This document shows, in pieces, positions 24,372 through 36,850 of a stretch of DNA of 64,000 bases. The DNA lies in NCBI RefSeq assembly GCF_014839805.1, contig NC_051136.1:992001-1056000 (forward strand), read 5' to 3'. The position numbers and the translations under genes are program-made. A model generated the notes under the pieces. It did no database searches and was not told the DNA's origin. It saw only the letters and a list, made by a program, of their open reading frames with translations. How positions within the stretch are numbered: the stretch's first letter is position 1; each line of letters opens with the position of its first letter. Source of the DNA: Manduca sexta (taxonomy: Eukaryota > Arthropoda > Insecta > Lepidoptera > Sphingidae).

Positions 24372-25294
24372 CTAGATCGCCAAACCGGTAAACTAAAATG
24401 AGAAGAATGACAAACCTGATGAACATGCCACTAATTATTTGAGATTTTTTTTTTCTTTCTTCAACATTTAGTCTTCTTGGCGGTCAATTTGTTGCTAACT
24501 AATAGTTAACAATAAACCAGTGATTGCTTGCAGCTTATGATTAATTGAAATTTCCGGTGAGTGCTTTAGGCGCGCACAACCCTTAGAAATTAAGTGACCA
24601 TGATGCCCACATTGAAACCCTAAGTTTAAATAGTTTTATGTCAGTTCCTGTGTCAAAAGGGGCAAGGGTTTTATTAAAAATATTTTGAAATCCTGAAAAG
24701 TGAGTGAATACCGATGAAAGCGGATGTACAAAGCAACATTGTCGTGAAATTACGACCAAGCTCCTTAAATGAAGGTTAAAAAAAGACCATGTTTGCGGGC
24801 AACCCACTAACGGGTTACGAACCTCGTCTCAGGACGTCCACTGCGTGAAGATGGAGAGATCAGTAAATGTGAGATGAGCGTACTAACAACTATCCTCTTA
24901 GAAAGTTCGGGAGGACGGGGAACACGCGAGGTCCTCGGCGACGATGACGGAACAGTGGTATTGAGGAGTGTATGAGTTTTAAGAACTGGTTTTACGCCAA
25001 ATAGTCAGAATAATATCGTCTTCTGGTTCGGTCCGAACAGGCGGCAGTTTCCATTTAGCTCGAATTTTAACGGACTAACGTGTACAGATCGTTTACCGCC
25101 CGATTGAAGTAGCGTCTGCTGGGTATTTGCATAAAGTATCTGAAAGTTATTATTATTATTATATTATCTGAAAGTCTGTATATAGGTGTTAATGTGTAGG
25201 TGGCGGTTGCGAACGTACTATAACAGGCACCAAGAGCTCGTCGTACAAATTTGTTTTGCACAACCTGCATACGCTAAAGGTCTCAGAATGTGGT

Positions 25295-25446
25295 AGTAGG
25301 TGAGCCTATCGCCATTTCAGACATAAACTCCGGACTCCGGACCGAAACTAAGTAAAAAAAAATCAAAATCACTTCACTCGACACGGGGATCGAACCCGAG
25401 ACCTCAGCACTGCAATCGTACCGTAATACAACTACGCTATTATGGC
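25295..25446 (-). mobile_element. tRNA-derived SINE, family 2
   Basis: On the minus strand the head reads ATAATAGCGTAGTTG (A-box-like), followed about 35 bp later by GGGTTCGATCCCCG (an intact B box). The downstream body shares 'gagcctatcgccat' and the layout of the copy at 30395-30562. It is not a tRNA gene: the cloverleaf does not close and a SINE body follows. Confidence 0.6.
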
Positions 25447-26406
25447 AATTACCTCCTCATATTAAAGCATCGAAGGAGGAGATCGAAAAAGAAGGCCCCT
25501 ACGCAGTAATAACCAGTATATAATGCAAATTAGATAAAATACATATGAAATTATTGATAGCCGCAAATCATATCAAATAATTATACTATTATTTTTCTAG
25601 GTCTGTTATTGTAACGGGGCTCATGGCTCTTTTAATTTACCTTGAATCCGTTCACTGGCGTGTCAATCGTGATAAAAATAGTATTTATATAATTGGAATC
25701 AAATTAAAAACCGTTTATAATCCATTTTGATGACCCAAAATTTAGTTTAAATCGGTATTGAAGTGGGTACAATGACCGCAATTATCACACATCATTCAGA
25801 CCACGCACTAAATTTCGGTTTCCATTTTAATTTTACAATTTATTTATACAGAGTTTCATGGTTTCTTAAAAAATCCGCAGTATACAGATAACATTAATTA
25901 TTGTCCATTTTTATTTCTAAGAGTATCAAGAATGTATCAACATAATTTGTCATCCCATTAAAAGATGAAAAATTATGCATTATTTTTGTGATTATCACGA
26001 ATATACATAAAAATGTACATACAAGTACAAATTCATTTTTTTTTATAATTTATTAAAAATACAAAAGATATTATAATATTTTAATTGGAAAAAACTTATG
26101 ATCACCTTTTATAATTTCAATTTAATTTATTCCCCTCAAAATCTTTAAATATGTTCGTCACAGAGTTATGATATATTAATAAAACAATTAAATTCTAAAC
26201 ACATTCTATATTTAAAATGGAAACTAAACCCTATCTAAAATACCTAGTTAAGATAATTAATAACCCCCGTGTGACCTAAAAACCGGGAATCGGAGGACAG
26301 TAGCGTGAACCCATTACTAATATTAGCGCAGTAATCGCGAGGCTCAGAGGGCGCGGTGAGGGCGCGGCACTCGCTCGCGTGCGTCCGTGTGGTCCCGCGC
26401 CCTTAC
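25447..26406. other. AT-rich stretch ending in a GC-rich patch
   Basis: The stretch is AT-rich to about 26280. At 26330-26400 there is a GC-rich patch with repeated GCGCGG words, immediately downstream (minus strand) of the initiator-like site at 26451. It may be intronic or first-intron sequence of a minus-strand transcript. No coding frame is supported. Confidence 0.35.
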
Positions 26407-26451
26407 GGATATGAAGTCTGGACATTACGATTAATGGTCACGATGACAACT
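26407..26451 (-). promoter_or_regulatory. Possible minus-strand transcription start and 5' non-coding exon
   Basis: TCAGT, the arthropod initiator word, occurs on the minus strand with its A at 26451. GTCC at +29 to +32 fits the downstream promoter element consensus in four of five positions. A donor-like ATATCC|GTAAGG follows at 26407. GC-rich sequence at 26330-26400 would then lie at the start of the first intron. The combination is suggestive only. Confidence 0.2.
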
Positions 26452-29279
26452 GAATGAGACGATCAGACCAGTTTGGGGATCAGCTCCACGCCTGGTGGAA
26501 TGTGTTAGATCTTTAAGAAAGTATTGGATAAATGCTTATTTATGAAATAATTTTATCAGCTCCTATATATTTCAAATTGCAATAGGATATTGCGATGTAC
26601 GTTTTTACTTTACTCATGAAAAAGCTGTGGTAGTTTTTTAAAAAGGTGGAATAACAAAATATAAGTCAAATTTTTTTGCAACATATTTCATATAAAGCAA
26701 GAATTTATGTAGAATCTGCGTAAAGGCAGAAAAGGACTGGTACTTAATGATAACATAAGTAATAAATAAGTACAGGATATCAAACGTCATATGGAAACAA
26801 TACTACATTATTCTAAACTAAAACATCACCACTTAAAAGTGAAATTAAATATACAAGTGCTAACAGCACTAATTTGAAACTTAATTGAAAGTATGACATT
26901 TCAAGATGCAATTGGCTTTTAAGAACCAAGAGATAAAAGACAAGCTATTTTAAAATAATATTTTTAATGTCTTGTTGCAATCATTCTTATTTCATTTAAA
27001 ATATTCTGACATTCATCTTGTATAATAATAAGTACCATTAAAATCGAACTAATATACTACCTTTCCACGAGGAACACTGCCAATAGACAAAGAAACGACC
27101 TTGCTATCTGTCACATAATCTATAGATAATAAAGAACTTCCCACAAATCCACCGTCAATGAAAGTGACATAACCCGCTGGTCACTCCCTTGTTTACGAGG
27201 AGCGATTAAACTAAACGAAACCAATAGATTTCGCACGAAATGAGTTCCTGGCTCTCCCAGCCGACTCGCCCTGCAATTTGGCCTTATCTCTTATTTATTG
27301 AGCCTCAATCGGGACCCCGTAATCTTAAAGCTTTTCTAATAATGTAGAAGCGGATTTATGTCATAGCGTGCCATGCCAAACTCATGAAATATAGTAATTG
27401 TATACAATATGACAAATTTAATATTAACAATATTGGCGTGGAGTTATCATTTTCGGGTTTGAAATTTTACTGACGTGAATGGATCTTGCTTATTATTAAA
27501 TTGGACAACAGAAAATTAGGACAAGAGTGTTTTGGGTCTAAGTCACTAGTCATGGGAAGTAGGCACTAGATTTAAATAATTTAAGCATATTGAATACCCA
27601 AAAACTTGTAAATAAAAATCAGAAATTCTGCGGACTCCTCCGACTTTAATTCATAGATTGCATTCAATCAATGACCGATTTCAATGTTTGGAAATGTATG
27701 ATCGTAAACAATACGTTAATTCAGGATTTGGCTCCGGAATCTGTTTTCGCAATTCTGATATAACTTCATATTACACTTTATTACTAATCTATTCTAAATA
27801 TATCCTGTTCGTACCATTAAGGAGCTGCGAGGGATTTGTTTATCAACGGTGCACTTAATTTATAGATGGGAAGCAAAGATATTTTGATTCATGGCTATCT
27901 ACTACATCGATTTGGGTGATATTTTGTACGCGCAAGGCTTGTATTCTGAAGAAAATATGGACCGTTTACTGTAGAAAATTATGACCGCGCTGGTGGATAG
28001 AAAAAAATACATAAAATAACAATTGACAAAGAGAGCAAACCTTATACCTACCTATAAATAAATTTGAAGGATGAGGAAAAATATTGAAAGTAAGGAATTG
28101 TACCAGCACAACCATTCATTCCATATTTCAAAACTATTTATGAAAATCAAGGCTCGGAATTCAATCAAAAGTTTAATAAATGAAGGAGTGAAATGAAGTG
28201 GATAAGCGGGAACGTCTGTTAATTTCCGGCAATATTGCGCTGCCGGCGACAAAGCAGCGCGGCTGAAACTTTGCCGGCTTATTGTTTATATTGCAACTTG
28301 CAATGGTAACTTTACGTTGGTCGTTGAATGTTGACGCGCAGAAGGGAAAATATAGAGTCAAGCTCGATGCATCCATTTACGCAAAAGAACTGTAAATGGG
28401 TAATTGGATCATTAAGTTATGGTATAGTAATAATGGTAAGTGATTGACAGCAAAGAAATTCAGGTGTTGATCTGTATCAATATAAATAATAATAATAAAT
28501 CTTTATATTTTGGAATAGTAATACAGTTTTCTTTTAATACAATGTTCGATAATATCTGCATTAGTTAAGTAACTGTATCGCAGATCTTATTTGGATGACG
28601 GTTAACACCCGGGCCTAGCTACCCACTAACGTTTCAAACATAACAAATCTAATGTATGAAACATTATAAAAATAAGAATGCCAATAAATTATATAGGTCT
28701 CGCAGTTTGGATCAACTGGATTCGAGATAACGTTTAGCAAAAAGTATTTGTCGCAGATACGTGGAAAAAGTTTATCGATTCACTCCACTTTTAAATAGGT
28801 TATGTTACGTAATAGGGTTATATTAAATCTAGAATTTTATAGTTCGATTAGCGCTTTGGTATGGTGCGACTTGTACTGGATTTACCGCGACAGACCTTCA
28901 TTATCAAGCATCTACACTAATGCCAAAAAAAATCTAGTAGTAACGTACAAAATATTATAATGTACCTCGTCAAACAAATTCATACCAATTTTTTTTTAAT
29001 CAGTGATCTAATTTTTTGGTTACTATTTAGAGCAGTTATATAAATTTTCAAAATATCGATAGATATGTCACATATCGAATCGTTAATATTATTACTACAT
29101 CACATATTAACCAAGGTTTCCAGAGATTTCATAGTTTAGTACCCAGTTTCATTGAAATGCAAGTCGTTGTCGATCCTGGCCCAGAATCTTATAAGAAGTT
29201 GGGGAGATGATAGTCTTTAGAAATACTTATACCCTTATCTAACATTATATAGCTAGCTGACAATTATCAATAATCCTAG
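26452..29279. other. AT-rich stretch without a supported gene
   Basis: The only structured element seen is a GC-rich patch at 28225-28285 with overlapping inverted repeats (GCGCTGC...GCAGCGC and GCCGGC...GCCGGC). A TATCGATA word lies at 29054. No exon is called. Confidence 0.4.
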
Positions 29280-29452
29280 CACGTGGTCTCTCCCGCCAAT
29301 CCAGAGAGCCACGTGTACTGGCGTGGGCAATTTGCCAGCACATTGACAATTCCGATTGCATGACTATAAATCTTTGCTGACGTAGGACGCAGCACCATCA
29401 AGAACTGGATAGTGTTACTTTTCGTTTTTTTATCCTAGTACGGGTATTGTCT
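29280..29452 (+). promoter_or_regulatory. Promoter-like segment: E-box hairpin, TATA-like box, possible 5' exon
   Basis: CACGTG occurs at 29280-29285 and 29310-29315 as the arms of an imperfect 12-bp inverted repeat (CACGTGGTCTCT / AGAGAGCCACGTG). A second small inverted repeat (CTGGC...GCCAG) follows. A TATA-like CTATAAATC lies near 29364. About 90 bp further on, a donor (CTCTG|GTAAGCTG) could close a non-coding first exon. No start codon follows. The assignment is inferred from motif order. Confidence 0.3.
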
Positions 29453-30394
29453 CTGGTAAGCTGTGTATACGACAGATATCACGAGACGACAAATATGACG
29501 AGATTTTTCGTTTTCACATTGTTAAATAATGTCGGTCTACTCCAATAACAATAACTAGCCTTTGAGCAAGGTCAAATTTGTAGCAAGTTTGTCCTGGTCG
29601 AAATATTATTGAACCTGTACTACGTCCGACACCAGCGTCAGTACTCATAACATGCTGAAATATTCAGATGAACCGATATCAACATGATATTTTATATCGT
29701 TAGTTGTTAGTATTTTGTAAGTAAAGTCAGAATAGAATTTATTACACTAATTTCTTAGAAGTCGTCAGCGAACATAAGCAGTCAATAATTAAATAGAAGT
29801 TTATTTAGTTATCAAAGAAATAAAAAAAACTTTTAATGAGATAGAAATTCATCTCTATATAAAATAAGCCGGTTGAATCAAGCTACTGACACATCAACGA
29901 TTTGCGAGAGTGGTATCATCACGAAGAGGATAGGTGAAAAATATATTGTGATGCATTCATATTTATATATTCTTTATACGGGACTATTTTTCCAGCCATA
30001 TTATCCTCATGGCGTCCATTTATTTAACGTTGAATTATTAAATCTCTGAGCTAGAAAGCAACATTCAACAAACCTATAATTCATAAGCTTAAGCCTTCCT
30101 TATTTAATGACGACACATAAAAAATAACTGAGAAACATTTTATCCATTTTCCTTTACTTCGAGTCCTCGTAAAGGATTTTATGCTTTAGTGGACTTTAAG
30201 TGCATTTGGCACGTTATCCTATCCGATGTATGTTCTAAGTAAATCTGCTATATGGAGAGCTTACACTACTTTTGAGAATGTTTGTCACGTTTATTTCTAT
30301 GCTATCGGACTATCATCATCACACATCACGGCTTCAACCCGAAGAGATAGGTAGAAATGCTACCAGACCACCCATTTCTCGCAATTGTATTCCT

Positions 30395-30562
30395 TGATTT
30401 GTGGGAGCCTATCGCCATGTGGGGTACAAATTCGACACTGCGGGCTGCAACTAAGCTGTAAATCCCGTAGCTGTAATTTCACTACCCTGCTCGATGCGGG
30501 AAGGGAACCTTAGAGCGGATTCATATCGCGCACGCGGCACAACTACACCACCGAGGCAGTAA
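30395..30562 (-). mobile_element. tRNA-derived SINE, family 2, diverged copy
   Basis: It shares 'gagcctatcgccat', 'aactaag', the 'gctcgatgcggg' segment and a decayed head (GCCTCGGTGGTGTAG on the minus strand, A-box-like) in the same order as the copy at 25295-25446. The B box is degenerate. Confidence 0.55.
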
Positions 30563-32149
30563 TCTATCAGACTATCATCATGTCCAGTGTCAAACTAGCC
30601 CCAGGTAGCTAACTCTTTAGTGGTCATCATATACCCAACTTAGACCCGAACTTAACAGTTTTGACAAGCTACCACTAGATCGACGTCGATCTTTACAAGT
30701 GAAATTAAAACCTCATGGCAACAGATTTGTATCTTTGTAGCAATTTATAAAATTCTTATAATGTAGAGCCCGAAATTCCCCCGTGGGTCTGTACCCTACG
30801 CCTCAGGCACTCGTAACGCTCGGTGATTTTATCAACTATTTAAATTAAATTTTCGTTCCCATGTAGCCTTTCTAATATTACATTCTTTGAATGACTTCAT
30901 TAAATAAAGGAATCTGTCTGTTAGAGATCTATAACTATCAAACTAAGCAATAAAGTTTATGGCGTATATACTTACAAATTTTGTTTCCTAGTTGTCTATC
31001 AATTCTTGAATGTTTTCACGAGGCGCTAAAAAATAAGATAGGGTCTTTCATGGATATTGAGAAACAGGCATAATTATCTTATGCAGTTCATGAGAGGAAG
31101 ACAACTGCAGTGCGGTAGTTAACACCTAATTTTATTATATGTAACAGGTATACATTACAAAATTGAATGGTCCACAAAACACGAGGCTCGTAAACCCTGA
31201 CTACAGGCTGCGAGGTGCATCTAATTTGCCTGTAGATGTGGTTATTAGCTGTTCGGGATTGCTACGTGCGCGGATTGCTGTTCGGTTTGATTGCTCGCAG
31301 GAATACCATCAATTTGTGATTCATGGACGAAGCGGGAATCGCATACGTTTGATACGTGACAGTTTTCATTGAGTGTTACATCACGCGTGGAAAATATTCC
31401 TTGAACAGAAGGCTGTAAATTCGTATGAAGTACTGACAATATTAAGTTGGAAAAGATTTATATCGGCTTTAGAACCTATTTATTTATTAGTAAATGAAGG
31501 CTTCTTAATGTTATTGAAAACAAGGTAATAAAACGTGCAGTATGATTTTTCTGCCTCTTAGGCAGATAAGTTACCATCGCCCAAAGTTATCATCAATGCC
31601 AGGGAACAGCTAAGCTGCTGCCTACCGTATAACTTCTTTTTATGTGATGAGACTGGTTGGTATGTATCAGAGTGATGAGAAAAAAGGAAGGGATATTTAA
31701 ATATGTAAGAGTTAAAATGTGTTAATGTTTAAAATACATGAAAGTTGTAATTATCTGGCACAGTCGCATTATGATTACAACCCGCAACATTAATGTATAC
31801 AAAAATAAAAACAAAACTCAAACGAGAATCGCGCAGCAACAAGAGCAAAACCAACACACGAGTAACTTTTCTGTACGAACAATAACATTCTGATCTGATT
31901 CCCAACATGGCCAATAAAAATAATCATAAATACAATAATACCAGCTTAGTATAAAATTTTATACAATGCTTGCAGAGAACACATATAAGGTATCAAGGAA
32001 AGGAAAAATAATGAAAATTAGCTACTGTGTGCAGCTTCGAATGATATATTGAAAGTTATTTTCCCATAATTTTTTTTTAAGGTAATGTAAGCATAAAATT
32101 GTTTGTACAATGTCGGAGAGATCGTGGTGGGTAGAGTTAATCTTTGGGT
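30563..32149. other. Stretch without a supported gene
   Basis: A moderately GC-rich segment at 31160-31380 carries frames of 64-69 codons on both strands, with no splice signals or recognisable protein. The rest is AT-rich. Confidence 0.4.
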
Positions 32150-32530
32150 GTATTTTTTTTTCGTTTCTGGCACGGAAAAGTGACTGCACCGTACGTGATG
32201 GTAAGCATGATGCCGTCCAGATAAAATATCGAATGGCAACAAATGGCTATTCATGCCTACTAAGATGCTTCTTCACGGGAACGCAGGGCAGGCGCCCAGG
32301 CAAACTATTGCAAAGCTTGATGTTGTCTCCGAAGGCTGTCCATGAACACGACCAGCCAGAACTTACATTTTACAAAGCATTCTATAGTGCATGGTCAGTG
32401 GTATGGTATTGCTTTCATAATCAAGACATTAGTAACAATACCACTCATAGTTCAAACTTTAAAGTTTCTCACTAATGCTGGTATGTTGCTGTTTGGCGGC
32501 AAAAACATATATATTGATGGAATCTTCTCA
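32150..32530 (+). repeat. Probable interspersed repeat carrying a spurious 121-codon frame
   Basis: 'gcaccgtacgtgatggtaag', 'attcatgcctactaagatgc', 'acacgaccagccagaac' and 'gttgctgtttggcggcaaaa' are words I associate with lepidopteran interspersed repeats. The last is also similar to 'ctgctgcttggcggcagaaa' in the repeat at 39176-39285. The plus-strand frame 32110-32475 reads across this segment and is best explained as repeat-derived. Confidence 0.35.
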
Positions 32531-32787
32531 CAGCAATTACGAGATACATACAACCTAGCAATAATGAATATTAATACATATGGATAAATACATTGTTAAT
32601 ATCATAGCATGCCGTGTTACCAGCAGGCCTCAGAGGTGTGAGACCTCTTATTATATATTTATATGAATAAAGGTAGAAATGTTTTCCAAATAATGTCCAC
32701 TAATACAGAATAAATATCTGTGTGTTTGTCAGTCCTGAAGCGTTGTCGAGAAAGTTTCCTTCTCCGCAAGTGTTTGCGGAGTTCAAT

Positions 32788-32826
32788 TTGATTTCATTGC
32801 GAGGGAAGCCGCGAGCAAACACTCCA
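32788..32826 (+). mobile_element. Relic of a Helitron 3' end
   Basis: 'gagggaagccgcgagcaaac' resembles the hairpin end of the Helitrons, but CTAG is lost (ACTCC instead). No body or 5' end is recognisable. Confidence 0.3.
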
Positions 32827-33337
32827 TAGATTGATGTTTGCTCGTACTAAATCTACGTATCTAAATATATATGCACAAGAAAATAAGTACAGACTATTTA
32901 GTGTTTTGTTTAATACACCCGGCATGTAGGAAATATTAATTTAAAAGCAAATACTGAGTAAGTACTAAAAAAATTAAAGATTACGTTCATTGCAGTATTC
33001 TATTATACAATGATAAATATGTTAGATATTTTTGTTATACTTAACAAGTACGAAATAAAATATAAAAAAAAAAAATTAAGACATAGCCCTCCAAACGCAG
33101 TGCTAAAATAAAATGGTGGCATATAGAGTGTAGAAATATGAAAATGAATCAGATTTTTAAAAGTTATATTGTAAGAGCATTGTAAGAGCAAAGCCGAAAA
33201 AGGAAACAGAAAAACTTCACTACCAAGTGTGACATATAGCTTGGAAGGGATACAGAAACACACACTCACACAGGGACGGAGAGGAAAGGAAAAATATAAA
33301 CACTACTTATATTTCCGAAAGATTCCCTCCAAATTTA

Positions 33338-33542
33338 TCTATTCATATTATAAAACAAAGTCTTCTTTTCTGTGTTATCGATTTTTTCAAAATCTGCTGA
33401 AGGGATTTTTATGAAATTTGGTATGGAGATAGTTTAACACCCTGGGAAGGTTATAGGTTATTCTGTATCCCGGAAAAATATATAGCGGGACTTTTATTCC
33501 GGAAAACTCCTTCACGCGCGCGAAGCCGCGAACAAAAGCTAG
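33338..33542 (+). mobile_element. Non-autonomous Helitron, subfamily A, short copy (205 bp)
   Basis: It starts TCTATTCATATTATAAAACA after an A and ends CGAAGCCGCGAACAAAAGCTAG before a T, with the terminal hairpin in place. The internal words 'gaagggatttttatgaaatt' and 'ggaaaactccttcacgcg' match the other subfamily A copies. It is about 60 bp shorter through internal deletion. Confidence 0.8.
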
Positions 33543-35210
33543 TAAGAGTATTTGTATTTTTTCCTACTTCATGATCGCTCGTTAAAACAATATTTACTTC
33601 GTGGTGAAACATTGTGTACTCACATGTTTACATTCGTCATACTTCAACACACCCTTAGGGGATCGACAACCATTAAACATAAGCAACTTCCGAAAACAAT
33701 AATGTATACTAAACAATGATATGGAAGATAAGCCATATAATATAAAAAACAGTTATTGAGGTATTTCATATTATATTATAAACTAATTCTATGATAGTAG
33801 GTTTTCATACTGAAAATATTGGTTACAATAACATCAGAATTAAGTATCCAAAATGTTACCTTGGTTTACTAATCGATTGTTCAATTGAGGGTCAGGTTCT
33901 GCTTAAAAAAGCAAAACCTAACATGAATTCGTAGTTTTCACATGACTTTGGAATAAATCAATCTTCCATTTAAAAGGTAATAATATTTTTATCATTTACA
34001 TCGTAGATGAGTTATTATAGTAAGTCAACAGAAAATTTGCAACTATATAAATTCTAAAGTTACAGTGGCTGCTTTAGCAAAAAGTTTCACTTCTGATAGA
34101 CTAACAATACTATTATTTAACTCATCCAAAAAAATAATAATAGACAGCCATTCTTTAAATTAATAATTGTCGCAAATGTGATGCTATATTAATGTTTGGT
34201 CACGTTGCCAAACGTTTGCCACTCCTGCCACTAGGGTAACACAATGGATATGTATTGTAACAGGCAACATACATTTATTTACTATTTACCTTGTGGGACT
34301 GAGTATAATTAAAATGGCGGGAAATAATTGAAAATGGTTTCATTACAAAAATAATTGTAATTATAATAAGAGAGTAAGTTTTTAGGTTTGTTTGTAGGAA
34401 GAGTTTTCTGGAAATACGTTACAGATTCTACATTTTTTTAATGAGAATTTGTTTAGTGAGGCAAATAATATTTTACTACGATTTATTATAATTTTTAACT
34501 CAAGTAAATTTTACTACATCTCCGCCACGAATAATTAGTAATTTATCGAATTGGGAAAATAAAACATTTTTGATAATGATAATTATAAGTTTAAACTTTA
34601 ATTCATGACACAATAGAATACAAAGGAAATGATGAAATCAACATGAGCACGTGACACGAGACTGAGTTGTGGTGCATACAATTTGTTTTGGTTCTGGGTG
34701 TAGTGAGGACAAAACTCTCTCTGGATCTCGAGACCCTTAAGATATGGATCTACATACATGGTGTATCGCAGAAAATTCTTACACATATTTGTTTAAATAA
34801 AGCTTAGATCACACTATAGTGTTATAATATCTAGAAGAAAAGACTCTTAGTTGTGTAGTTCTGAAACAGATATTCCACCGTTGCTAAATAAACTAATTCA
34901 AAATAATCGTAGTCCTAAATATTCCGCCCTACGAACCACAATGCTATAAACTAATCACCAGCCACAAAGATGAATGGAACATCTTTACACATCTACCATT
35001 CAGCGGAAAACTTCGCAACTAACCGCAGAAACTTTTTTAATTCAACTTCAACCGACTTAACTTCCGACCGTTTTAGTAAACTATTCTTTCATCTTAATTC
35101 TTTTCATTTGACACGGAAAGACACTGTATAAAAATGTTTAGAAAATTACTTGCTATCCACTTTTTTTTCAATACTTACAGATATTATTTAACTATGTGTT
35201 CATTATGATA
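33543..35210. other. AT-rich stretch without a supported gene
   Basis: No exon, promoter signature or structured repeat was recognised. Confidence 0.45.
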
Positions 35211-35345
35211 TGTTTAAATCTGGCGCGAGTCGCGGTCGCGAGTTGCCGTCGCTGTGTCGGCGCGGCGGCGGCACGGGCGCACTACTCGCGCCACGGGCGA
35301 GCACTGCTGCCCCGGCCGGCGCCCGCCCGCGAGCTTACAGCTTTT
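35211..35345. promoter_or_regulatory. GC-rich, CpG-rich island; candidate promoter or 5' exon
   Basis: About 135 bp at roughly 75% GC with very dense CpG stands alone in AT-rich DNA. Frames are open on both strands (a plus-strand ATG at 35210 gives 68 codons rich in Arg, Ala and Gly), as expected from base composition. No splice-bounded protein is recognisable. A CpG-dense promoter or 5' UTR exon is the likeliest role. The strand is undetermined. Confidence 0.3.
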
Positions 35346-35517
35346 ATCTCGAAGCCTCCGCGATAGCCCGCCTTATGTTTTATTCAATGTCAATAAGTTC
35401 TTTATTGTTTCCGTGAAATATACGAGACGGGGCATTATATAAATTATTTTTTTAGATTATAATCATTTTTAACTTTGTATTTTCGGAATATAAACAGAAT
35501 GCCGAAATAAGCGCGAT

Positions 35518-35590
35518 GGATATCTCGGTAGCGCAGTGTGCGATGAGTCGGCCGCGAAACGCAGTCGCGGCGGGTTCGACCCTGCAGATA
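35518..35590 (+). mobile_element. tRNA-like SINE head
   Basis: 'tcggtagcgcagtgtg' (A-box-like) is followed about 35 bp later by 'gcgggttcgaccctgc' (a near-consensus B box GGTTCGANNCC). The intervening sequence is GC-rich (gccgcgaaacgcagtcgcgg, an inverted repeat that could form an anticodon-like or extra arm). The 5' and 3' acceptor arms do not pair, so this is not called a tRNA gene. Confidence 0.45.
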
Positions 35591-36764
35591 ATGTTTTCCA
35601 ACGCAGACATTTGTTCCTGGTTTTGCTATTTTAATTTTTCGGAAAACCATGAGGCATTAGATCTGATGTATGTTTTAAAATGTATATTTGAACTCGTAAC
35701 GGGAACTAAACGTAGGCAATCGCTACAACGACAATGTTTTCAAACGTATTTGTTGGTCTATTGTACTTGAAATATATGGTAACGCTTATTTTTGAAAGGG
35801 GAGGCAGAAGTGCAATTTCACGTCAAACTTATTAGGTCCCATGATTTAATAGGTATATAGAACGTCTGTTAAACTCTACAGACCATATTAATCAGGTCCG
35901 TTTCTAAGGGTATTCCATTAAAAATACTTATTAGGTCAGTCTCAATTTTCATGAACAAAAACATCTCTCAATATTTTGGCTTGGTCCGCATTTTCACCAG
36001 GTCCAGTATTCACCATGCGAAAACAAAGAAAAATACAAGAGCCTAATGAAACTCGTCCTAGATATTGCGTTCCTACAAACAGTTGCAGATTACTTTCGCG
36101 GTACGTTTATTTGCAATCCAATTTTAAAATTGCATTACTTTTTAGTGGAATAAACAAGGAATATTTTTATGAAGTTTTTTTTTTATGTTATAGTAATATA
36201 AAAATTGTTAATAGGAACAGTAACACTCTCGTGAAAAACTGCGTGAGAGTCTCTTGTTTTAAAACAAGTACTAGCTTAAACTTATTAAGGGTAAGGGATT
36301 GTAGAATTCATCAGTTTTTAAAGTTGGTTTTTCATTCATTTATTAATTATAACTTAAAACGGTTCAATAATTTTGACACGTTGCAAAAAACGTATAATAA
36401 TTTGTATAATAAAATATGAATATAAATATGTCGAAATCAGCGACCACCGATACGCTTGGTGGTCGAAATTGTTCAATTATTCTTTTGGTATAATTAATTT
36501 GAACATTAACAAATTAAGCTCTAAGAGAATGGAGAACAAATCGCCCGCCCAATGGTAAACAGTAGTAACAGAACTTAAACTTCGGAATCACAAAGTACTG
36601 CACGTGGCATGGACTGCATTGCACCGCACTGCGTTCTTTATCCTGAGACAAAGTAACTTTATACTGCGCAACATTTGCTAAAAAAAATATTTTTTTCTTT
36701 TATAGGTACTACCCTCAATGTACTGTTTTATTGACGTGCACCTACTATGTTCTATCTCTGTACC

Positions 36765-36850
36765 ACCTCAGGTTGACTGGTAGAGAATGCCTCGAGCATT
36801 AAGTCCGCCTTTACATGTTTTGTATGAAGTGCAATAAATAAATAAAAATC
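36765..36850 (+). mobile_element. Retroposon 3' tail
   Basis: 'cctcaggttgactggtagag', then 'aatgcctcgagcattaagtc', then 'cgcctttacatgttttgtat', and then 'gtgcaataaataaataaaaa'. This word order with a terminal AATAAA and (TAAA)n run looks like the 3' UTR of a lepidopteran non-LTR element inserted by target-primed reverse transcription. No coding part remains. Confidence 0.55.

Noticed and set aside
24807..25004. 65-codon open minus-strand frame, Ser/Arg/Pro-rich
   Set aside because: No start codon or splice site. The composition suggests a degraded retroelement, but no motif allows an assignment.
25371..25446. tRNA gene on the minus strand
   Set aside because: A and B boxes are good, but the acceptor stem does not pair and a SINE body follows.
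32110..32475. 121-codon plus-strand frame
   Set aside because: It reads through repeat-like words shared with other lepidopteran repeat fragments, and the amino-acid sequence has no recognisable domain.
35518..35590. tRNA gene on the plus strand
   Set aside because: The internal promoter is good, but no closed cloverleaf can be drawn; it is called a SINE head instead.
35976..36419. Longest open frame in the window (147 codons, plus strand)
   Set aside because: It begins at a non-ATG start, is very AT-rich, and shows no domain, signal peptide or splice support. One frame of this length is not surprising in 64 kb of two-strand AT-rich sequence.
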